Shown one piece after another: positions 6,966 to 13,742 of a DNA stretch of 20,771 nt. A program made the position numbers and the translations under genes. This DNA is from SMTZ1-83 sp048883405 (GTDB taxonomy: Archaea; Asgardarchaeota; Thorarchaeia; Thorarchaeales; Thorarchaeaceae), in NCBI GenBank assembly GCA_048883405.1, contig JBHLQS010000033.1, positions 1-20,771 of the forward strand. The letters are read 5' to 3'. The notes under the pieces are model-generated. The model was not told the DNA's origin and searched no databases. It saw only the letters and a list, made by a program, of their open reading frames with translations. Positions within the stretch are counted from its first letter, which is position 1, and every line of letters starts with the position of its first letter.

Positions 6966-7880
6966 TCAGAGGATTATGACGACCATAACAACGCCAATAA
7001 CTGTGAGGATAGTGCCGCCTACCACCTTCAATCCCATCTCTTCTTTGAGATAAATGGCGGACAGAGGCGCTGTAAAGATTGGCGCAGAAGCAACAATGAC
7101 AGAGGTGACTGTTGCTCCTACGAATTTCACAGCATAGCTATAGAGAATTAGACTCAGCGCTATACTGAACACGCCAGTAATGAGTGCCACAAGTATTATG
7201 CGTCTGCTGGGAAGCGGCTTGCCTCTTGCTTGTGCGATAAAGAAGATCGGAACCAAGACTATCGAAGCCACCAGCATCCGGAAGAAATTAGCTTCGGCAA
7301 CGCCAATTGCTGCAAGTCCAAATTGAAAGATCACATCACTCATTGCCCAGAGGCACACAGTTAGAAAAGCAAGGAATACTCCCACTCTCTTCATTCTATC
7401 ATCCGCTATTGATTCCTCCGAAATTTCTTCCGACGCTTCTGTTCTAGCAATTGCTGCGACTCCAATCACAGCAAGTATCGCCCCTATTACTCGTTGAAGT
7501 ATGACTGGTTCTTCCAGAAATAATGCTGCAAGAAGATAAACAAGCAATGGATAGCTCATGGCTATTGGGAAGGCCCTAGCTACTCCGATTCGCTGCTGAC
7601 TCAGGAAGTAGACTGTGTCTCCAATGACGATTCCAAGAATCATCGAAACAGCAAGCGGAAGCATAGACTGAGGCGGCACCTCGAACTCAAGTGTGCCCGC
7701 AGACAATACAGCGAAGAAATATGCTGGCAGAAGACTAACCCAGATACGAGAGAAGGTGATGTCAAGAGCGCTGAGCTCCTCATCATACTTCTTGTATACG
7801 ACATTGGTGATGCCGAAAAGGAGTGTAGCCCCTAATGCACTCATTATTCCTAGGGCATAGATCTCAGAGCTAGTCTGCAT
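6966..7880 (-). CDS. EamA/DMT-family membrane transporter
   Basis: This 304-residue protein has about ten hydrophobic helices arranged as two EamA repeats separated by an acidic loop (about 148-163), the standard drug/metabolite transporter size and layout. The first repeat carries GDTVYFLSQQRIGVARAF. A very similar string, GDVVFFQSQDRIGVSSAF, occurs in the second transporter at 15647-16549, so the two are paralogues of one subfamily. DMT members export or import amino acids, nucleotide sugars or other metabolites; the substrate cannot be read from sequence. The ATG at 7880 is the only good start in frame. The AGGAGG upstream is about 20 nt away, longer than usual, so translation may rely on a weak or leaderless signal. 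The gene is divergent from the membrane protein at 8121. Confidence 0.88.
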   Translation of the reverse strand: MQTSSEIYALGIMSALGATLLFGITNVVYKKYDEELSALDITFSRIWVSLLPAYFFAVLSAGTLEFEVPPQSMLPLAVSMILGIVIGDTVYFLSQQRIGVARAFPIAMSYPLLVYLLAALFLEEPVILQRVIGAILAVIGVAAIARTEASEEISEESIADDRMKRVGVFLAFLTVCLWAMSDVIFQFGLAAIGVAEANFFRMLVASIVLVPIFFIAQARGKPLPSRRIILVALITGVFSIALSLILYSYAVKFVGATVTSVIVASAPIFTAPLSAIYLKEEMGLKVVGGTILTVIGVVMVVIIL

Positions 7881-8120
7881 GGCACGAGAACTGGGATGAA
7901 CCCTCCTAATAATAATGTGAGCTGATAAAATTCAATCAGAATCACGCCAATGCTCGACTGGCGCCAATCAAGCGCAAAATGTACGTTTAATCGAAGAATG
8001 ACGCAAATGTTCGGCTTTTGTCGTATCGATTTTCGGCGATATATCATCATCCATATAAGCTGCCGTGCATGTAGAAACTTAACTATAGTGGCTTACGGGC
8101 CAATAGAGGTGTGAGTTTTA

Positions 8121-8942
8121 TTGAGTGAAGAAATGAGCTTTAAGACCATAATCTTGTACCTTTCCGCAGTTGCTTTGGCGCTGTTCTATTTGCTTTACAC
8201 TCCGTGGACAGCATTATCGTCATATGCATCAGGGATGGGCGCAGAGGTTTGGATTTACTACTTTGCACTTGTATTGGGACTACTGTTCCCTCTGTACTAT
8301 GCAATAGGTCAAGAGAACATGGCATGGATTGTACTCGGTCTTGCTATTATTGTGAATTCGATAGTCTGGATGATTGTTGAACCAACAGCATCAGCTGCCG
8401 CAGTCATGATCCTCCTTCTGGGTCTGCTGTTCTTCTTGGGGCCAATCCTGGAACCAAGAATGAGTAATTGGGATTTGATTAAGAACATCTTTCATATACT
8501 GAAGGGTCTCTTCATCATTCTAGCTGCGGGCTTCTATGCCAATTGGGTTCTGGATGATTTCATTGGAACAATGAGCATCAACCACATCATGCCCCCATTC
8601 CTCTACATTGGAGGCGGCTTGTTTGTGGCTTTCGGCATCATCCTGTTCATGTATGGTCTATTCAAACTCCTCAAGATGTACACTGGCGAAACAATAGGGA
8701 AGTTCTTTGGCGACCTGGCCAAGATATTCTACATTCTCATGGTTTTGGTCTTCCTACTAGGTATCACCTACAATGTGACTGCCTACATATTCCTCAATCC
8801 ATGGGGTGCTGCTGCATTCCCAACATCAATAGACTTCTTCGGAGATATGAGAGCCGTTGGAATCTCCAACCTTGGTGCCATTCTATTGATCATTCTGTAC
8901 ATCTATGGGATGACCAGAATTGCAGAGAAGCTAGGACAATAG
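8121..8942 (+). CDS. Eight-helix integral membrane protein, unknown function
   Basis: The protein has 273 residues with about eight transmembrane helices (approximately 8-28, 42-62, 67-87, 91-110, 124-146, 160-186, 203-229, 246-265) and short loops. No extended soluble domain and no catalytic motif are visible. There are few charged residues inside the helices, so an ion or substrate pathway cannot be proposed. I do not recognise a family. TTG 8121 has GAGG 11 nt upstream (8106-8109); ATG 8133, four codons later, is the alternative. TATA-like strings lie at 8052-8060 (CCATATAAG) and about 8083-8088. A strong T-tract terminator follows. It is expressed alone, divergent from the DMT transporter. 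Confidence 0.8.
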   Translation: MSEEMSFKTIILYLSAVALALFYLLYTPWTALSSYASGMGAEVWIYYFALVLGLLFPLYYAIGQENMAWIVLGLAIIVNSIVWMIVEPTASAAAVMILLLGLLFFLGPILEPRMSNWDLIKNIFHILKGLFIILAAGFYANWVLDDFIGTMSINHIMPPFLYIGGGLFVAFGIILFMYGLFKLLKMYTGETIGKFFGDLAKIFYILMVLVFLLGITYNVTAYIFLNPWGAAAFPTSIDFFGDMRAVGISNLGAILLIILYIYGMTRIAEKLGQ

Positions 8943-8950
8943 TCTATTCA

Positions 8951-8998
8951 ATAGGAGAGGCGAGCGGAAGCTCCCTTTCCTCGTTCTTCTTTTTTTTC
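8951..8998 (+). terminator. Hairpin and T-run terminator
   Basis: GGCGAG (8959-8964) can pair, with two G-U wobbles, with CTCGTT (8980-8985). It is followed by TTCTTCTTTTTTTT (8984-8997), one of the strongest T-runs in the window, just after the stop at 8942. It is a likely archaeal intrinsic terminator. Confidence 0.65.
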
Positions 8999-9012
8999 AA
9001 AGTCCAAAGGAC

Positions 9013-9645
9013 CTAGGATACTATCTTCTTTCTCAGATTATTGATAGTTGGAAGGACTAGTGTTCTATCCTCAGCTGATACTGTCATGTGACAAAATGCC
9101 TTTTCCCTCTCTGGTACTCCCTTAAGTGTGATTCTAACCCCTAGCCCCTTGTCCGTGCTAATCTGTCTGGTCCAACCCGCAATCTTTACCTCAATTCTTT
9201 CAGCAGTTTCATCCTCGATGATATTCCTCACGATGGTAAATCCATAATCACGGAGTATCTTGTCAATCTTATTCCTCAATTCCGGCGTCGTAAGCCCTTC
9301 TATTTCAAAGGTGAAGGCGCTGCTTTTCATATCATCAAGCAATTTCTCAAAGAGAACTGGATCCATTCTTTCAGGATTGAAGTCTCCACTCGGTTCCACT
9401 GCGGCTTCAGAGGGGGATGGAAAGGGGGCCATCTTTGGCTTCCGAGTCGCAGGAGCTGGTCGTTCTTCTTCAGTTGTCCATGTCTTTTCCCTTGAGGCGG
9501 TGTATGTCCTCCTCTTTTCTTCTAGCACACTTATATCCTCAGGTTTTTTTCTCGAGCAGCTTGAACATATCAGATAGAGTATCAAAAAAAACAGGCCCAT
9601 GGCCACCATGCCAAGAGCAAATGTGTACATTGATTGAATCAGCAT
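9013..9645 (-). CDS. Single-pass membrane protein with cytosolic C-domain, unknown function
   Basis: The protein has 210 residues. One N-terminal helix (about 5-28) ends in CSSCSRKK, so the positive-inside rule puts the C-terminus in the cytosol. A low-complexity Pro/Glu/Arg linker (about 35-90) follows, then a compact alpha/beta domain (about 94-210) with amphipathic helices and strands. The linker suggests a tethered domain reaching a partner. The C-domain has no motif I recognise. The ATG at 9645 has only a weak AGG upstream. TATA-like GATAAATAG at 9701-9709 on the plus strand reads CTATTTATC on the minus strand, which would give a leader of about 33 nt. It is convergent with the eight-helix protein gene. 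Confidence 0.75.
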   Translation of the reverse strand: MLIQSMYTFALGMVAMGLFFLILYLICSSCSRKKPEDISVLEEKRRTYTASREKTWTTEEERPAPATRKPKMAPFPSPSEAAVEPSGDFNPERMDPVLFEKLLDDMKSSAFTFEIEGLTTPELRNKIDKILRDYGFTIVRNIIEDETAERIEVKIAGWTRQISTDKGLGVRITLKGVPEREKAFCHMTVSAEDRTLVLPTINNLRKKIVS

Positions 9646-9700
9646 AAATCCCTGACCTACCGACGTTCCATTCTTGCTACTTATTCATTTTACATTCGTG

Positions 9701-9709
9701 GATAAATAG
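9701..9709 (-). promoter_or_regulatory. TATA-like box for the single-pass membrane protein gene
   Basis: On the minus strand it reads CTATTTATC, centred about 60 nt before the ATG at 9645. This would give a roughly 33-nt leader. Confidence 0.35.
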
Positions 9710-9773
9710 TATGGGCTCGGCAGATGTCCATCACTATGCCTTGGCATATATTCATTTTGGGAAGATTTCAGGT

Positions 9774-10733
9774 CTATTGACCGCTCTGTTTCCTCATATT
9801 GACTAAAAGAATCACCGCAATAATCTCAATGGCAACAATGCTAAGAAGAACATCGTCATCTGGATTGTAGGCTTGACCAACTGTCGTCGTTGTAGTCGCT
9901 ATTCCACTTGTGCTGGTGGTGGTCGTTCCTGGCCATACTATATTGCTTGTTTCAAGAATAGCTGGATTGGAGTCTATGCTTCCGGCTGACCCTTGTATTA
10001 TGTAGGGACCTATTCCACTATAGTCTGCGTAACTGTTGCCATCCCAATTATTCGCGTATCCATTGTCAGATACTGAACTGAAGAATCTGTTGTTGACAAC
10101 GTTGCATTCAGTACAATAATAGAGATCTAGATCTGAAAGGAAGTTGTTATCGTAGAAGGACACATTAGTTGATAGGCGGGAGAGAGACATGACAGAAACA
10201 GAAGCATCCGCATCAAATGAATTGTGATAGAATCCAGTGTGCAGAGAGTCCTCAGCGTAGACTTCGCCGGAGATGTAGGAGCGCATTATGACATTGAATT
10301 CAGAGTGGTTATGCAGGACAGCTCCATAAATGAAACAATTAGTAAAATGCCCTTTTGTTACATTGATCAGCTCCAAGGCACTAAACCATTGGTGGATCAC
10401 GAAGACACAATCATCAAAGATGAACCAGGTATCCCTGATATTTGTGAGTCTAAGACTTGGTTCTGACACGCCCGTGATGTTCAACCTTTTGAAGTAGTAT
10501 GGCGTTTCGTAACTACCGTCCCCTGAGAAAGCATTCAAATTTGCCCAGGCTTCGAATTCTCCATCTGAGTTGAAGCCAAGACCGCCTATGTCAGTATATT
10601 GCGATGTGACTGAAGGTGATTCTTTAGGCACCATGATGCTATTTTGTATCTGCGGGGCATATGTTGAGGTAGTTGTGATAATCAAAATGCAGCATAATAG
10701 TAGTGCCACACCCAGATTCCGACCAGAATCCAA
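9774..10733 (-). CDS. Secreted parallel beta-helix surface protein with C-terminal anchor
   Basis: An N-terminal hydrophobic signal peptide (about residues 8-27 of the longest frame) is followed by an ectodomain whose central part (about 85-250) shows repeated turns such as NVSFYDNNF and CNVVNNRFF. This is the Asn-ladder pattern of right-handed parallel beta-helices (PbH1, NosD/pectate-lyase-like). A Thr/Ser-rich stalk (about 268-287), one transmembrane helix (about 297-314) and a short basic tail complete the surface-anchor plan, as in the protein at 1-2709. Several N-x-S/T sequons are present. The longest frame starts at TTG 10739, but GGAGG lies only 2 nt from that codon and 8 nt from TTG 10733, so 10733 is preferred. 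It may bind or process polysaccharides or act in adhesion (inference). No catalytic residues can be assigned. Confidence 0.8.
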   Translation of the reverse strand: MDSGRNLGVALLLCCILIITTTSTYAPQIQNSIMVPKESPSVTSQYTDIGGLGFNSDGEFEAWANLNAFSGDGSYETPYYFKRLNITGVSEPSLRLTNIRDTWFIFDDCVFVIHQWFSALELINVTKGHFTNCFIYGAVLHNHSEFNVIMRSYISGEVYAEDSLHTGFYHNSFDADASVSVMSLSRLSTNVSFYDNNFLSDLDLYYCTECNVVNNRFFSSVSDNGYANNWDGNSYADYSGIGPYIIQGSAGSIDSNPAILETSNIVWPGTTTTSTSGIATTTTTVGQAYNPDDDVLLSIVAIEIIAVILLVNMRKQSGQ

Positions 10734-10832
10734 AGACAATCCCTCCTGTCACCGCGAAGGTGCGAGTATATGCATATCCATAGAACAGAATTCTGGTGAG
10801 CTTTTAGTATTTTGCATCAAATGACACAAATG

Positions 10833-11117
10833 CTATTCAGCTATTCCACGTTCTCTTAGATCCTTTCGTGACTGGTCAATTGAAATGACAAGAAGGAGAA
10901 TGCCTCCTATCAAATCAAAGAGGTTGCGAATTCCACTTGGGCCAAATGCAAACTGCACAACAAGACCTGCATCAAAGAAGAAATAGCAAGATATTGCAGC
11001 ACATACCTTAGCTGTGGCGGATATCTCGCTTTTTGTCATGATGTAAATGAAGTAGATGAGAGACGAAATAGTCCCTGCAAGGCACATAGCGAAGAAGGCG
11101 TAAAGTGGCAACTGCAT
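10833..11117 (-). CDS. Small three-helix membrane protein, unknown function
   Basis: This 94-residue protein is mostly hydrophobic, with about three helices (approximately 4-28, 35-58 and 64-81) and a charged C-terminal tail (RKDLRERGIAE). No motif is recognised. The ATG at 11117 is well supported: GGGAG lies 8 nt upstream on the minus strand. It lies 93-100 nt upstream of the beta-helix gene on the same strand, so the two may be co-transcribed. An inverted repeat at 11169-11184 and another at 11147-11162 lie in its promoter region. Confidence 0.7.
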   Translation of the reverse strand: MQLPLYAFFAMCLAGTISSLIYFIYIMTKSEISATAKVCAAISCYFFFDAGLVVQFAFGPSGIRNLFDLIGGILLLVISIDQSRKDLRERGIAE

Positions 11118-11168
11118 GCGAGAGTCTCCCTCTCTCTTCTATATCAGGTTGATATCCCAACCAATTCC

Positions 11169-11184
11169 ATGTTTAGCCAAACAT
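11169..11184. promoter_or_regulatory. Inverted repeat, possible operator
   Basis: ATGTTT-AGCC-AAACAT has perfect 6-bp arms and lies 52-67 nt upstream of the ATG at 11117. A second repeat, GGTTG-ATATCC-CAACC (11147-11162), lies closer to the gene. The spacing is consistent with regulator sites around the promoter, but arms this short can occur by chance. Confidence 0.3.
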
Positions 11185-11239
11185 TGCAATTAATATTACG
11201 AAGTTTCGACTAGAAACTAGAATATACACCATATGGAAC

Positions 11240-11275
11240 CCATGGAAAAAAACACACCTCATAGTGTTAGTTCAT
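11240..11275 (-). terminator. T-run terminator after the AOR gene
   Basis: On the minus strand a run of seven T (11246-11252) follows a short AACAC/GTGTT inverted repeat, about 65 nt after the AOR stop at 11316. It is a plausible archaeal T-run terminator; the hairpin is weak. Confidence 0.45.
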
Positions 11276-11315
11276 ATTGCGTGTTCTAGGCACCTAGGAT
11301 GTGGCCTTCATGGGG

Positions 11316-13499
11316 TTACATCCATGCATCATTGCTTTCTGGGAGTGTGTCTTTTGGTGGTTCAGTGCCTTCAAATTCATTGATGATTCCTACAAGTTCA
11401 GGAATCCAATCGAGTCCAAGCGCTTTGATCTTCTCTTTTGTAGGCACACCATTTCTTGTCCAGCCCCGACGTTTGTAGGCAGCATCGGTCAGAAGGCGGT
11501 ACTTCTCCTCCCTGTTTTCTCTTAGGGCTTTATTCTTCTCAGTAGTGCTCATGCCAGATATGTCAACGCCCAGCTCCTTGAGTTGTTCATCGTATCTCTC
11601 CTGACGGCTCTCATATTCCCAGTCTGTAACAGGACCAGCACTCCTGTATGGAATGAATGAGTCGTTAATTCTGAGACCCTTGCCTTGACGAATGTTGAAG
11701 ATGCGCTGGAAGTTGTAGACCTTCTCGCTCATGCTGATAAGGTCTTTGCCCTCCACCTTTCGGCCTGTCACCGCACCGAAGAAACGAGCATAGAATTCTA
11801 CGTGACCTGGTACCTTTGCCGGATCGTCGCTATCAGCATTGTCTGCTGGCACCACGTCATTCCAAGGCAATTTGCATAGCCCATTGAGTCCGAACCATGT
11901 ACGCCACATCGGGAAGTAATGCAAAGCCTCGGCCTTGTCTTCAAAGGTTGGCAAGTAATTGTGAACTTGGTCCATGAAGATAAGCCAAGCTTCGTCATGT
12001 TGTGGTCCCTTCAGAGTAAGACCATATCCACCCTGTTGAGCTAGGCTCTCCTTAGTAACATACTCTGAGTACTCGAGACCCTTGTGCTCCATGCCAATGT
12101 CCTGCACGTGCTGAGCGTCAACACCGAAATTGTCAGCAAAATGCTTCTTCAGGTGTGCAACGCCCTTTCCAAAGTGCTCTGCCCCAAAGCCCTTTCCTTC
12201 TGCAATCTCGTGTAGTACGGCAAGAGCCTCTTCTGCACCGCCCCATTTCAGGGTGTGGCCTCCTGTAGCTTTCTCATTGATATATCCCTCAGAGAAGAGC
12301 TCCATGACAAATCCCATCGTGGTGCCGAAACTAATGGTGTCGATTCCATATGCATCGCAATAGAAGTTGAGTTCTGCAACCCAGTTCGGGTCAAAGATGC
12401 CTAGGTTGGAGCCGCACCCGGCGATTGTTTCATACTCGGGACCATCGACAACAACCTTCTTTCCCTTGAAAGGTCCAGTCTTGGGGACAAAGCCCTCAAT
12501 GCAGTGAGAACAGTTGATAGCACAGGGTCTCCAGCAGCCGTCCCAGCCCTTGGAATGGTTGGTGTATATGGTTTCCCAGACCGAACCAAAGATTTTCTCA
12601 GCTTCTGGATCGCCACCAGCACGAAAGTTTCTGGTTGGAAGAAGGTCAAATTCGTTCATTATTGATGGCAAGTGCCCCGTACCAATTGTTCTCATTCTAT
12701 TCTGCTTCGGGTCTAGGTCAAGAATCTCCTTTGAGTGTTCACGACCGACCTTCTTTACGCCCTCAATGTCTGCGGGGCCGTTCATCTCCAGAGTAATCTT
12801 CTCAAGTTTGGCGACAAGTGCCTTGAGCTTCTTGTTTCGAAATACAGTACCTATACCACCACGACCAGCCTGCTTGTACCTGGGAATGTTCCTCCTCATG
12901 TCCCACCATGAGAAGTTCAAACAGCTCATGTACGCATGCTCTCCACCAGGCCCTGCAGTCACTACAGAGATGTCTTTCCCTTCCTTGTTGGTATGTCGAT
13001 CTGTAAGAACTCGGGTTATCTCATAAGCTGTATCTGGAAGGTCTGTAGCGTCATGGATCTCTATTCTGCCAACATCTCCATCAATTAGTACATAGACATC
13101 TTTCTCAGCCTTCCCCTGAATCTCCATTGCATCAAACCCGGAGAATTTCAAATGCGGTCCAAAGTATCCACCAACATTGCTATCGATTGGAATACCTGTC
13201 ATTGGCGATATGGTGGTCACAATGGATTTGCCTGCTCCAGGATACTGAGTCACTCCTCCCAAAGGTCCAGTAGCTATACAAATCTCGTTCTCGGTGTCGT
13301 CCCAAGCAACAATACGGTCTTTGGGAAGGCCATTCCACATCAGCCAGAGGTCGTATCCCTTTCCTCCAGTAAAGGTGTTCTTCATCTTTTGGTCAACAGG
13401 TTTGATCCTGATAGAACTATCATTGAGATTGATGTAAAGGGTCTGGTTGGCATATCCCCGCTCAATCTTCGGTACTTCAAAATCGAACTTCTTGAGCAT
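11316..13499 (-). CDS. Aldehyde ferredoxin oxidoreductase family protein (tungstopterin enzyme)
   Basis: AOR-family enzymes oxidise aldehydes to acids, or the reverse, with ferredoxin, using a tungsten-bispterin site and a [4Fe-4S] cluster. In the 727-residue form (from 13499), family marks are the N-terminal strand GYANQTLYINL, TGGKGYDLWL, the Gly-rich AGRGGIGTVFRNKKLKALV, the pterin motif DAYGID (about 382-387), and the distal cluster Cys in NGLCKLPW (about 542). The proximal cluster motif reads CWRPCAINCSHC (about 322-333), that is C-x3-C-x3-C-x2-C rather than the usual C-x2-C-x3-C. At 727 residues it is longer than the roughly 600-650 of classical AOR and GOR. The frame extends to TTG 13532, but ATG 13499 has GGAG 9 nt upstream and the extra residues (with CCSEC) look like leader. 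It is divergent from PEPCK. The aldehyde substrate is unknown. Confidence 0.92.
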   Translation of the reverse strand: MLKKFDFEVPKIERGYANQTLYINLNDSSIRIKPVDQKMKNTFTGGKGYDLWLMWNGLPKDRIVAWDDTENEICIATGPLGGVTQYPGAGKSIVTTISPMTGIPIDSNVGGYFGPHLKFSGFDAMEIQGKAEKDVYVLIDGDVGRIEIHDATDLPDTAYEITRVLTDRHTNKEGKDISVVTAGPGGEHAYMSCLNFSWWDMRRNIPRYKQAGRGGIGTVFRNKKLKALVAKLEKITLEMNGPADIEGVKKVGREHSKEILDLDPKQNRMRTIGTGHLPSIMNEFDLLPTRNFRAGGDPEAEKIFGSVWETIYTNHSKGWDGCWRPCAINCSHCIEGFVPKTGPFKGKKVVVDGPEYETIAGCGSNLGIFDPNWVAELNFYCDAYGIDTISFGTTMGFVMELFSEGYINEKATGGHTLKWGGAEEALAVLHEIAEGKGFGAEHFGKGVAHLKKHFADNFGVDAQHVQDIGMEHKGLEYSEYVTKESLAQQGGYGLTLKGPQHDEAWLIFMDQVHNYLPTFEDKAEALHYFPMWRTWFGLNGLCKLPWNDVVPADNADSDDPAKVPGHVEFYARFFGAVTGRKVEGKDLISMSEKVYNFQRIFNIRQGKGLRINDSFIPYRSAGPVTDWEYESRQERYDEQLKELGVDISGMSTTEKNKALRENREEKYRLLTDAAYKRRGWTRNGVPTKEKIKALGLDWIPELVGIINEFEGTEPPKDTLPESNDAWM

Positions 13500-13529
13500 C
13501 CGTATACACTCCGAGCAGCAAATAGTCAT

Positions 13530-13545
13530 CAACTCAATTGAGTTG
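13530..13545. promoter_or_regulatory. Perfect 16-bp palindrome in the AOR leader
   Basis: CAACTCAATTGAGTTG is a perfect palindrome lying 31-46 nt upstream of the AOR start at 13499. In DNA it could be an operator; in RNA it could form a 6-bp hairpin with an AAUU loop just before the ribosome binding site. Confidence 0.5.
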
Positions 13546-13615
13546 GGCCCAGTAAGCCTTCGCTTCTAGCCGACATTTGAGTGTTGCCTTCTTGCCCAAT
13601 GACTGCTTGAGGATT

Positions 13616-13645
13616 AGCACTTTTGCTTATGGTACAGAAAGTGTT
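13616..13645. promoter_or_regulatory. Dyad AGCACTTT/AAAGTGTT with an adjoining TATA-like motif
   Basis: AGCACTTT (13616-13623) and AAAGTGTT (13638-13645) form an 8-bp dyad with one G-U-type mismatch, 14 nt apart. On the minus strand CCTTTAACAC (about 13641-13650) resembles a TATA box for the AOR gene and would start transcription near 13618, inside the dyad. Confidence 0.35.
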
Positions 13646-13685
13646 AAAGGTGTGAGCATTTCGCGACATTGCCGCTGGCGCGGGT

Positions 13686-13693
13686 GTTATATT
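13686..13693 (+). promoter_or_regulatory. TATA box for PEPCK
   Basis: GTTATATT is centred about 53 nt before GTG 13743. The predicted transcript start is near 13716, with a leader of about 27 nt containing GAGG (13732-13735). Confidence 0.5.
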
Positions 13694-13703
13694 CCAATCA
13701 TTT

Positions 13704-13715
13704 CATGCGCGCATG
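13704..13715. promoter_or_regulatory. Perfect 12-bp palindrome at the predicted PEPCK transcript start
   Basis: CATGCGCGCATG lies directly downstream of the TATA box, just before or at the predicted transcription start. This is a position where an archaeal repressor would block initiation. It is a candidate operator. Confidence 0.45.
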
Positions 13716-13742
13716 TTGGGAACCTAGCATCGAGGTGTTCAC

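Noticed and set aside
7850..8050. Minus-strand open frame of 66 codons overlapping the start of the DMT transporter
   Set aside because: It overlaps the transporter's N-terminal helix codons, has no ribosome binding site, and is probably a by-product of the upstream region.
12514..13026. Plus-strand open frame of 170 codons inside the AOR gene
   Set aside because: It lies wholly antisense to a gene with clear family motifs and its translation is Ser/Pro/Phe-rich with no motif. It is a shadow frame.
13500..13532. N-terminal extension of the AOR protein containing CCSEC
   Set aside because: The TTG or ATG at 13532/13529 lacks a ribosome binding site and abuts the 16-bp palindrome, whereas ATG 13499 has GGAG at 9 nt. 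The Cys-rich start is probably leader sequence.
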